Part shown: one piece after another, positions 37,701 to 49,700 of the stretch
How positions within the stretch are numbered: position 1 is the first letter of the stretch
Layout: every line of letters starts with the position of its first letter
Assembly (NCBI RefSeq): GCF_036370855.1
Contig: NC_088102.1
Coordinates: 67,961,601 to 68,025,600, forward strand
Origin: Dromaius novaehollandiae
Lineage: Eukaryota > Chordata > Aves > Casuariiformes > Dromaiidae
Reading direction: 5' to 3'
DNA length: 64,000 nt
Notes under the pieces: generated by a model
Database searches by the model: none
Told to the model about the DNA's origin: nothing
Seen by the model: the letters and a program-made list of their open reading frames with translations, nothing else
Translations under genes and position numbers: made by a program

Positions 37701-40700
37701 CCGCGCGTGGTGGCTTCCGTGGTGGACCCCGTTTCAGTGACTCCAGACGTCGTGACTGACAGTGGGCTTGTTGACCCTGGTGGCGGTGATGGACGGGAGG
37801 TGGTGGGGGACAATGGGGGCAATGTTTCTGATGGCGTCACCGTAGCAGTGGTGGTGGTAACTGAACCTGTCGGAGGACTCCCAGTGCTCGTGGTTGTTAG
37901 GGGGCTACTCATTCCTGTTACAATCGGCGTACTCGTGAAAGTTGCTCCTGAGGACGTGGGTCCGCGCGTGGTGGCTTCCGTGGTGGACCCCGTTTCAGTG
38001 ACTCCAGACGTCGTGACTGACAGGGGGCTTGTTGACCCTGGTGGTGGTGATGGACGCGTGGTGGTGGGGGACAATGGGGGCAACGTTTCTGATGGCGTCA
38101 CCATAGCGGTGGTGGCGGTGGTCGATCCTGTCGGAGGGCTCCCAGTGCTTCTGGTTGTTAGGGGGCTACTCACTCCTGTTACAATCGGCGTACTCGTGAA
38201 AGATGTTCCGGAGGATGTGGGTCCACGTGTGGTGGCTTCCGTGGTGGACCCCGTTTCAGTGACTCCAGACGTCGTGACTGACAGGGGGCTTGTTGACCCT
38301 GGTGGCGGTGATGGACGGGAGGTGGTGGGGGACACTGGGGGCAACGTTTCTGATGGCGTCACCGTAGTGGTGGTGGCAGTAACTGATCCTGTCGGAGGGC
38401 TCCCAGTGCTCGTGGTTGTTAGGGGGCTACTCACTCCTGTTACAATCGGCGTCCTGGGGGAGGCTGTTCCTGAGGACGTGGGTCCACGCGTGGTGGCTTC
38501 TGTGGTGGACCCCGTTTCAGTGACTCCAGACGTCGTGACTGACAGTGGGCTTGTTGACCCTGGTGGCGGTGATGGATGCGTGGTGGTGGGGGACACTGGG
38601 GGCAACGTTTCTGATGGCGTCACCGTAGCGGTGGTGATGGTAACTGATCCTGTCGGAGGGCTCCCAGTGCTCGTGGTTGTTAGGGGGCTACTCGTTCCTG
38701 TTACAATCGGCGTACTCGTGAAAGTTGCTCCTGAGGACGTGGGTCCATGCGTGGTGGCTTCCGTGGTGGACCCCGTTTCAGTGACTCCAGATGTCGTGAC
38801 TGACAGGGGGCTTGTTGACCCTGGTGGCGGTGATGGACGGGAGGTGGTGGGGGACACTGGGGGCAATGTTTCTGATGGCGTCACCGTAGCAGTGGTGGCA
38901 GTAACTGATCCTGTCGGAGGGCTCCCAGTGCTCGTGGTTGTTAGGGGGCTACTCACTCCTGTTACAATCGGTGTACTCGTGAAAGTTGCTCCTGAGGACG
39001 TGGGTCCACGTGTGGTGGCTTCCGTGGTGGACCCCGTTTCAGTGACCCCAGATGTCGTGACTGACAGTGGGCTTGTTGACCCTGGTGGCGGTGATGGATG
39101 CGTGGTGGTGGGGGACAATGGGGGCAATGTTTCTGATGGCGTCACCGTAGCGGTGGTGGCGGTGGTCGATCCTGTCGGAGGGCTCCCAGTGCTTCTGGTT
39201 GTTAGGGGGCTACTCACTCCTGTTACAATCGGCGTACTCGTGAAAGATGTTCCTGAGGATGTGGGTCCACGTGTGGTGGCTTCCGTGGTGGACCCCGTTT
39301 CAGTGACTCCAGACGTCGTGACTGACAGGGGGCTTGTTGACCCTGGTGGTGGTGATGGACGCGTGGTGGTGGGGGACAATGGGGGCAACGTTTCTGATGG
39401 CGTCACCGTAGCGGTGGTCGCGGTGGTCGATCCTGTCAGAGGGCTCCCAGTGCTCGTGGTTGTTAGGGGGCTACTCACTCCTGTTACAATCGGCGTACTC
39501 GTGAAAGATGTTCCTGAGGATGTGGGTCCACGCGTGGTGGCTTCCGTGGTGGACCCCGTTTCAGTGACTCCAGATGTCGTGACTGACAGTGGGCTTGTTG
39601 ACCCTGGTGGCGGTGATGGACGGGAGGTGGTGGGGGACAATGGGGGCAATGTTTCTGATGGCGTCACCGTAGCGGTGGTGGCGGTAACTGAACCTGTTGG
39701 AGGGCTCCCAGTGCTTCTGGTTGTTAGGGGGCTACTCACTCCTGTTACAATCGGCGTACTCGTGAAAGTTGCTCCTGAGGACGTGGGTCCGCGCGTGGTG
39801 GCTTCCGTGGTGGACCCTGTTTCAGTGACTCCAGACGTCGTGACTGACAGTGGGCTTGTTGACCCTGGTGGCGGTGATGGACGGGAGGTGGTGGGGGACA
39901 ATGGGGGCAATGTTTCTGATGGCGTCACCGTAGCAGTGGTGGTGGTAACTGAACCTGTCGGAGGACTCCCAGTGCTCGTGGTTGTTAGGGGGCTACTCAC
40001 TCCTGTTACAATCGGCGTACTCGTGAAAGTTGCTCCTGAGGACGTGGGTCCGCGCGTGGTGGCTTCCGTGGTGGACCCCGTTTCAGTGACTCCAGACGTC
40101 GTGACTGACAGGGGGCTTGTTGACCCTGGTGGTGGTGATGGACGCGTGGTGGTGGGGGACAATGGGGGCAATGTTTCTGATGGCGTCACCGTAGCGGTGG
40201 TGGCGGTGGTCGATCCTGTCGGAGGGCTCCCAGTGCTTCTGGTTGTTAGGGGGCTACTCACTCCTGTTACAATCGGCGTACTCGTGAAAGATGTTCCGGA
40301 GGATGTGGGTCCACGTGTGGTGGCTTCCGTGGTGGACCCCGTTTCAGTGACTCCAGACGTCGTGACTGACAGGGGGCTTGTTGACCCTGGTGGCGGTGAT
40401 GGACGCGTGGTGGTGGGGGACAATGGGGGCAACGTTTCTGATGGCGTCACCGTAGTGGTGGTGGCAGTAACTGATCCTGTCGGAGGGCTCCCAGTGCTCG
40501 TGGTTGTTAGGGGGCTACTCACTCCTGTTACAATCGGCGTCCTGGGGGAGGCTGTTCCTGAGGACGTGGGTCCACGCGTGGTGGCTTCTGTGGTGGACCC
40601 CGTTTCAGTGACTCCAGACGTCGTGACTGACAGTGGGCTTGTTGACCCTGGTGGCGGTGACGGACGCGTGGTGGTGGGGGACACTGGGGGCAACGTTTCT

Positions 40701-43700
40701 GATGGCGTCACCGTAGCGGTGGTGATGGTAACTGATCCTGTCGGAGGGCTCCCAGTGCTCGTGGTTGTTAGCGGGCTACTCGTTCCTGTTACAATCGGCG
40801 TACTCGTGAAAGTTGCTCCTGAGGACGTGGGTCCATGCGTGGTGGCTTCCGTGGTGGACCCCGTTTCAGTGACTCCAGATGTCGTGACTGACAGGGGGCT
40901 TGTTGACCCTGGTGGCGGTGATGGACGGGAGGTGGTGGGGGACACTGGGGGCAATGTTTCTGATGGCGTCACCGTAGCAGTGGTGGCAGTAACTGATCCT
41001 GTCGGAGGGCTCCCAGTGCTCGTGGTTGTTAGGGGGCTACTCACTCCTGTTACAATCGGTGTACTCGTGAAAGTTGCTCCTGAGGACGTGGGTCCACGCG
41101 TGGTGGCTTCCGTGGTGGACCCCGTTTCAGTGACCCCAGATGTCGTGACTGACAGTGGGCTTGTTGACCCTGGTGGCGGTGATGGATGCGTGGTGGTGGG
41201 GGACAATGGGGGCAATGTTTCTGATGGCGTCACCGTAGCGGTGGTGGCGGTGGTCGATCCTGTCGGAGGGCTCCCAGTGCTTCTGGTTGTTAGGGGGCTA
41301 CTCACTCCTGTTACAATCGGCGTACTCGTGAAAGATGTTCCTGAGGATGTGGGTCCACGTGTGGTGGCTTCCGTGGTGGACCCCGTTTCAGTGACTCCAG
41401 ACGTCACGACTGACAGTGGGCTTGTTGACCCTGGTGGCGGTGATGGACGCGTGGTGGTGGGGGACAATGGGGGCAACGTTTCTGATGGCGTCACCGTAGC
41501 GGTGGTGATGGTAACTGATCCTGTCGGAGGGCTCCCAGTGCTCGTGGTTGTTAGGGGGCTACTCGTTCCTGTTACAATCGGCGTACTCGTGAAAGTTGCT
41601 CCTGAGGACGTGGGTCCACGCGTGGTGGCTTCCGTGGTGGACCCCGTTTCAGTGACTCCAGATGTCGTGACTGACAGGGGGCTTGTTGACCCTGGTGGCG
41701 GTGATGGACGGGAGGTGGTGGGGGACAATGGGGGCAATGTTTCTGATGGCGTCACTGTAGCGGTGGTGGCGGTGGTCGATCCTGTCGGAGGGCTCCCAGT
41801 GCTCGTGGTTGTTAGGGGGCTACTCGTTCCTGTTACAATCGGCGTACTCGTGAAAGTTGCTCCTGAGGACGTGGCTCCACGCGTGGTGGCTTCCGTGGTG
41901 GACCCCGTTTCAGTGACTCCAGACGTCGTGACTGACAGGGGGCTTGTTGACCCTGATGGTGGTGATGGACGGGAGGTGGTGGGGGACAACGGGGGCAATG
42001 TTTCTGATGGTGTCACCGTAGCGGTGGTGGCAGTAACTGATCCTGTCGGAGGGCTCCCAGTGCTCGTGGTTGTTAGGGGGCTACTCACTCCTGTTACAAT
42101 CGGTGTACTCGTGAAAGTTGCTCCTGAGGACGTGGGTCCGCGCGTGGTGGCTTCCGTGGTGGACCCTGTTTCAGTGACTCCAGACGTCGTGACTGACAGG
42201 GGGCTTGTTGACCCTGGTGGCGGTGATGGACGCGTGGTGGTGGGGGACAATGGGGGCAACGTTTCTGATGGCGTCACTGTAGCGGTGGTGGCGGTAACTG
42301 ATCCTGTCGGAGGGCTCCCAGTGCTCGTGGTTGTTAGGGGGCTACTCACTCCTGTTACAATCGGCGTACTCGTGAAAGTTGCTCCTGAGGACGTGGGTCC
42401 GCGCGTGGTGGCTTCCGTGGTGGACCCTGTTTCAGTGACTCCAGACGTCGTGACTGACAGGGGGCTTGTTGACCCTGGTGGCGGTGATGGACGCGTGGTG
42501 GTGGGGGACAATGGGGGCAATGTTTCTGATGGCGTCACCGTAGCGGTGGTCGCGGTGGTCGATCCTGTCAGAGGGCTCCCAGTGCTCGTGGTTGTTAGGG
42601 GGCTACTCGCTCCTGTTACAATCGGCGTACTCGTGAAAGTTGCTCCTGAGGACGTGGGTCCTCGTGTGCTGGGTTCCGTGGTGGACCCCGTTTCAGTGAC
42701 TCCAGACGTCGTGACTGACAGTGGGCTTGTTGACCCTACTGGCGGTGATGGACGGGAGGTGGTGGGGGACACTGGGGGCAACGTTTCTGATGGCGTCACC
42801 GTAGTGGTGGTGGCAGTAACTGATCCTGTTGGAGGGCTCCCAGTGCTCGTGGTTGTTAGGGGGCTACTCACTCCTGTTACAATCGGCGTCCTGGGGGAGG
42901 TTGTTCCTGAGGACGTGGGTCCACGCGTGCTGGCTTCTGTGGTGGACCCCGTTTCAGTGACTCCAGATGTCGTGACTGACAGTGGGCTTGTTGACCGTGG
43001 GGGTTTTGACTGTATTGTAGTCGTCGTTTTAGTATACACTGTACGTGTTATTTCTGTAATCGCAGTTGTTGGCAGTGATGTAGCTGAAGGAGTAATAGTA
43101 GTAGTGGTGTGCGTTGTTGTTTTTGCAGTAGTGGTTGCAGTTTCTTTAAGAGAAGGAGAAAACATTATTTATTAATAAGGTGGAAATGGCATTTCTGATG
43201 AACATTTTGTTTCGAATATATAATAAAAATTTTAAAAAAAGCCTAACTTATTAGGCAGTAATCACAGAGAAACTATTTTCTTAATGGCTATTTACTAATG
43301 CATGCATTATGAAAAAAACCTTCTAAGCCTTGCATGAGAATCAGAGATCTAAACATTTCACGGAATGCCTATGTTGGATGAATCAGCTCTCAGGATTGTT
43401 AAAACTTTATTTTCCAGAGAACAGTTCAGCTGTCCGAAATCCAGAGGTCAGCAAGCTCTTTGATTACTTCTGTATTGCTGTCATGACATATTCTAGGAAT
43501 ATATCACTCTTCCCTGTGCTACTTCACTTGGCGTGCTCAAACCAGTGCTACTCATGTTCAGGGTGATTTGGCTCCACCAAAACTAAGCAGTAACTGAAGC
43601 AATCTCTGTTCCTTACCTAGCTCACAGGCGTTTGAAACTACCCACTCACATGCTGTTTTGGGCATGCTAGAACCCCAAATTCACTTCTCTGCGTCACTCT

Positions 43701-46700
43701 TTTCACACAATCAAGCCCGATTTCATTAAAGGCCTTAATGCAGGCTCCTTTAAAATGCCTTTTGAGTGGCACTTAATATAATTGCTCATGATTCTCAGAG
43801 GCCTGCCTCAGAACTTTCTACATTTGTGCCTTGAGAATACAATGCCAAGATACACATAGTAGGCAGAAATGCATTTTGTTAGAGCTAGAGGACTGGCATA
43901 ATGCTGGAGAATAGGAATGAGGAAAACTACTGTCCCACCCACACAGTCCACAGAAGCAGTTCCTAAACAGAACTAACCCACATTTTGGTGTTTTATGAGG
44001 ACAAGGCAATTTTTTCCTCTTCAGAATGAAACTGAGAAGAGAACGATTCACAGACACATTAGGGGGTCTCAGCACCCACAGACTGCATTGTGCATCCAGC
44101 GTCTATCCAGAGGCTGAAACACCTCCCAGTCCCTGAAACCTGCTAGGGAAAACCAGCCTTCCTAGATACAGAACTGTATGCAAGTGGCAGTAATGGCCAC
44201 AGAGGCAATGCAGGAGAAAAAAGAAAAGAAATTCTGCACAGCTGTGCCCAAACAATGCCTAAAATGACAGTGCCATAAAAACGAGGCATACTGCAGTCAC
44301 ACACATTAGGCCTCTCCAAATACATTCTCTCTAGCTGAAGGATGAGGCCTAACAAAAGCAGAAGCAAGACTTCCTGCCACTTCAGTATTTGCCTATTCCA
44401 GGCAGAGGGTGAAGGATGAAAAACCTCCTCAGAGCTCCATTAAGTCAGGGAACACAACAGAACCTGCCCATGTCCCCTGCATGCTTTTCACTTCAAAAGC
44501 AGGAGCCCTAGAGCTAGCTATGGGACCCAGCTGTTTTAAGAAATGCACAATTACTCCCAAACTGAGTAGCTGCTGACAGATCTCGGTGTCTCCCATAGCA
44601 TGCAACACATGAGAACACAGGCTAACTACCTCTAGTTATTGTGGCTGGAGGTGCTACGAGGATGATGTATGTTGGCGATAGTGAGGGCGAGAGCATTGGT
44701 CCACAGCCACTGGGGACAAGCAGATTGAAATCCTTCCCCAAACCCTATCCCTCGAAGCAGACTGGGAAACCTTCCTTTCCAGATCTGGAACTGCAGTCAA
44801 ATGTCTACATGGGCAGCATGGGAAAGTGAAGCAATGCCCAACAACACTGCCCAAATGATTCTTAACAATAAGTGCCCCTATAGGTTGTCCATCATGATAT
44901 TACACACTGGCACACTGAAATAACCTCTTCTACAGCACAAGAATGAAGCCCAACACCAGCAGAAGGTGGACTGCCCATTAGCTCAGTACGAGCTAAAGGC
45001 AGAGACCCCAGGGTTCAAAACATCCACCGGCTCAAACTAATTACAAGAAAAGTGTACTACCAATGTCTTCCTGCGCTTCCTCTGCTAAAAAGAAGTGAAA
45101 TGTAGGACAGCTCCTTCCCAGAGTACTACAGAGATGGCACGAGGTGCAAAGAGAACATGATTTCTGTGACAGAAAGACAGAATCAGAGAGAATGAATCAA
45201 AAGCATACTTTGAGGTTCACGGATAGGAGGCGTTGGGGTCTTGGTGATTATTACTGGTGGTTTGATAGTGGTGGTGACTACTGAAGTACTCGGAGAGGGC
45301 GGAGGTGTGCCGATTATAGTGGTTGGGGTGGGTGCCCGAGTGCCTGAAATGCTCGTCGGCGTCAGCGGTGGCGTCTGCGAGACGCTGGTGGAGGCGGTGC
45401 TGGACGGCCTTGTGCTGGTGGGAGCCTCTGACGGCGTTGGCGCGGGAGCGGTTGTCGACACATGCAGAGTGACCGTGGTGGTGCTTGGGGGGGCGGGGGT
45501 GGGGACGGTGCTTGGAACACACTCCGGCCTGTTTGGCACACAGCACACGCTGATCTCGTAATTGAGGCAGACCGCCATCGGTATCACCCCCCCTGCCACT
45601 TGGTCCTCATTCTTACAGGTGAACCCTTTGTTAACATCGCACTCCACTTTCTGCCCCAACTCTTCAATGGGAACGTCCGGGAAACTCTTTGCTCTGCACG
45701 AAATGTTCTCAGCCTTCGCGCACACCCAGGAAGGGTCATGCTTCTGGATAGTCTCATAGGATTCATCATCGCCACCACCTGTGCCCACACTCGGGTAGCT
45801 CACATCGATCCAGTCAGTCCAGGCGCAGTCGCAGGATCCTACAGGCGGACGTCCACAAAACAAACAGTTAGGAACAGCTGGGACACAGACAACCGGCAAC
45901 GGGTGAAAGCAGAGCTGAGGGTCGCGCATGGGGCGTATGCTGCACAGGAGGGGCCAACTCCGAGCACTGCCACACACCTCCAGTAGTCGACCCACCCTGG
46001 CCGCAGCAAAGCTCACTTGCATGACCATCCCTTCCCCTCCAGCCCCACACAGTGCCCTTGTGAGAAACAGTCACAGAGCTGGGGATGGGCCGCCTGTGTT
46101 CCCCCGGTGAGCCCACAGGCACTCCCGTCACGCGCTTCTCACGTGCAAGAAAACACTGACGCCAGGGTCTGACGTGAGGCGGAGCAAGACCCAGTGCGAC
46201 CTCCTGCCTCCGTCTCATCCTCTCCTGCCACTCGCTTCTCCTTGCTAACTCAGGGAGAAGCCACCCAGAGCGGCAGGGGCGGGACTGGGTAGCAAGCAGA
46301 TAGTCCCGACTCCGTGCTGGCTCGCTGCCCGCTCGTGCAGCGCGAGCCAGGCAGCGGTTCACAGGAGTGCTACGGGCACTTCTCATCCAAAGGGGACGGT
46401 CCACAGCCACCATCAAAGCGGGGATTTAAACCCTTCACTCAACCTCCTCCCCAGAAACCTCCTCGGCAAACGTTCCTTCCTCCCTCCAGACCTGCAGGCA
46501 AGCGGCAGGGCTGGCCAGTAAGGGCACACGGGGGGACAAAAAGGGAAGAAATGCTGAACAGCACGCTGCCCCAACAACTCACAAAACAAGCGAGCCCTCG
46601 TCCAAGCACCACTGTAACTCCACACAGTGCTTCCGTGGAAGCACAGTGTCCTCCGCACAAAGATGGAGGAGCCCCATGGTGACAGAAACCGGACTGCCGG

Positions 46701-49700
46701 ACGGCTCAAGGCCTGCCTAAGCAGGGCAGCGGGACCAGGGTGAAGAACCTCCCTCTTCTCAAGCTAACTAGGAGGCTCAGAGAGGCCCCTGCTGACTAAC
46801 ACCCCTGGGGGCTCCTGACTCAGGAAAGAGCCAGCCCCAGGGCTCACTGTGGGATCTGGCCGCTACAGGGGATGCACAACGTGTAGCAACTAGTCCTGCC
46901 TGGAGGGCCACGCACACAACAGATTAACTTGAGGTGCTGACGGACCCCAACTGCTCCCACAGCAAGGCAACACACAAGAGCACGGGTCAGACAATTACCT
47001 CCAGTTGTTGAGGCTGGAGGTGTTAGCGAGGGGGTGGGTGTCGGTGAAGGCGGGGGCGTGCCGATTATAGTGGTTGGGGTGGGTGCCCGAGTGCCCGAAA
47101 TGCTCGTCAGCGTCGGCGGTGGCGTCTGCGAGACGCTGGTGGAGGCGGTGCTGGACGGCCTTGTGCTGGTGGGAGCCTCTGACGGCGTTGGCGCGGGAGC
47201 GGTTGTCGACACATGCAGAGTGACCGTGGTGGTGCTTGGGGGGGCGGGGGTGGGGACGGTGCTTGGAACACACTCCGGCCTGTTTGGCACACAGCACACG
47301 CTGATCTCGTAATTGAGGCAGACCGCCATCGGTATCACCCCCCCTGCCACTTGGTCCTCATTCTTACAGGTGAACCCTTTGTTAACATCGCACTCCACTT
47401 TCTGCCCCAACTCTTCAATGGGAACGTCCGGGAAACTCTTTGCTCTGCACGAAATGTTCTCAGCCTTCGCGCACACCCAGGTAGGGTCATGCTTCTGGAT
47501 AGTCTCATAGGATTCATCATCGCCACCACCTGTGCCCACGCTCGGGTAGCTCACATCGATCCAGTCAGTCCAGGCGCAGTCGCAGGATCCTACAGGCGGA
47601 CGTCCACAAAACAAACAGTTAGGAACAGCTGGGACACAGACAACCGGCAACGGGTGAAAGCAGAGCTGAGGGTCGCGCATGGGGCGTATGCTGCACAGGA
47701 GGGGCCAACTCCGAGCACTGCCACACACCTCCAGTAGTCGACCCACCCTGGCCGCAGCAAAGCTCACTTGCATGACCATCCCTTCCCCTCCAGCCCCACA
47801 CAGTGCCCTTGTGAGAAACAGTCACAGAGCTGGGGATGGGCCGCCTGTGTTCCCCCGGTGAGCCCACAGGCACTCCCGTCACGCGCTTCTCACGTGCAAG
47901 AAAACGCTGACGCCAGGGTCTGACGTGAGGCGGAGCAAGACCCAGTGCGACCTCCTGCCTCCGTCTCATCCTCTCCTGCCACTCGCTTCTCCTTGCTAAC
48001 TCAGGGAGAAGCCACCCAGAGCGGCAGGGGCGGGACTGGGTAGCAAGCAGATAGTCCCGACTCCGTGCTGGCTCGCTGCCCGCTCGTGCAGCGCGAGCCA
48101 GGCAGCGGTTCACAGGAGTGCTACGGGCACTTCTCATCCAAAGGGGACGGTCCACAGCCACCATCAAAGCGGGGATTTAAACCCTTCACTCAACCTCCTC
48201 CCCAGAAACCTCCTCGGCAAACGTTCCTTCCTCCCTCCAGACCTGCAGGCAAGCGGCAGGGCTGGCCAGTAAGGGCACACGGGGGGACAAAAAGGGAAGA
48301 AATGCTGAACAGCACGCTGCCCCAACAACTCACAAAACAAGCGAGCCCTCGTCCAAGCACCACTGTAACTCCACACAGTGCTTCCGTGGAAGCACAGTGT
48401 CCTCCGCACAAAGATGGAGGAGCCCCATGGTGACAGAAACCAGACTGCCGGACGGCTCAAGGCCTGCCTAAGCAGGGCAGCGGGACCAGGGTGAAGAACC
48501 TCCCTCTTCTCAAGCTAACTAGGAGGCTCAGAGAGGCCCCTGCTGACTAACACCCCTGGGGGCTCCTGACTCAGGAAAGAGCCAGCCCCAGGGCTCACTG
48601 TGGGATCTGGCCGCTACAGGGGATGCACAACGTGTAGCAACTAGTCCTGCCTGGAGGGCCACGCACACAACAGATTAACTTGAGGTGCTGACGGACCCCA
48701 ACTGCTCCCACAGCAAGGCAACACACAAGAGCACGGGTCAGACAATTACCTCCAGTTGTTGAGGCTGGAGGCGTTAGCGAGGGGGTGGGTGTCGGTGAAG
48801 GCGGGGGCGTGCCGATTATAGTGGTTGGGGTGGGTGCCCGAGTGCCCGAAATGCTCGTCGGCGTCGGCGGTGGCGTCTGCGAGACGCTGGTGGAGGCGGT
48901 GCTGGACGGCCTTGTGCTGGTGGGAGCCTCTGACGGCGTTGGCGCGGGAGCGGTTGTCGACACATGCAGAGTGACCGTGGTGGTGCTTGGGGGGGCGGGG
49001 GTGGGGACGGTGCTTGGAACACACTCCGGCCTGTTTGGCACACAGCACACGCTGATCTCGTAATTGAGGCAGACCGCCATCGGTATCACCCCCCCTGCCA
49101 CTTGGTCCTTATTCTTACAGGTGAACCCTTTGTTAACATCGCACTCCACTTTCTGCCCCAACTCTTCAATGGGAACGTCCGGGAAACTCTTTGCTCTGCA
49201 CGAAATGTTCTCAGCCTTCGCGCACACCCAGGTAGGGTCATGCTTCTGGATAGTCTCATAGGATTCATCATCGCCACCACCTGTGCCCACGCTCGGGTAG
49301 CTCACATCGATCCAGTCAGTCCAGGCGCAGTCGCAGGATCCTACAGGCGGACGTCCACAAAACAAACAGTTAGGAACAGCTGGGACACAGACAACCGGCA
49401 ACGGGTGAAAGCAGAGCTGAGGGTCGCGCATGGGGCGTATGCTGCACAGGAGGGGCCAACTCCGAGCACTGCCACACACCTCCAGTAGTCGACCCACCCT
49501 GGCCGCAGCAAAGCTCACTTGCATGACCATCCCTTCCCCTCCAGCCCCACACAGTGCCCTTGTGAGAAACAGTCACAGAGCTGGGGATGGGCCGCCTGTG
49601 TTCCCCCGGTGAGCCCACAGGCACTCCCGTCACGCGCTTCTCACGTGCAAGAAAACGCTGACGCCAGGGTCTGACGTGAGGCGGAGCAAGACCCAGTGCG

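Noticed and set aside
44625..44700. Possible extra MUC2 exon with a GTAGTT donor
   Set aside because: The frame is open for about 19 residues and resembles the PTS tail of the array exons, but the sequence switches to intron-like unit sequence with no acceptor or CysD, so it is called a relic.
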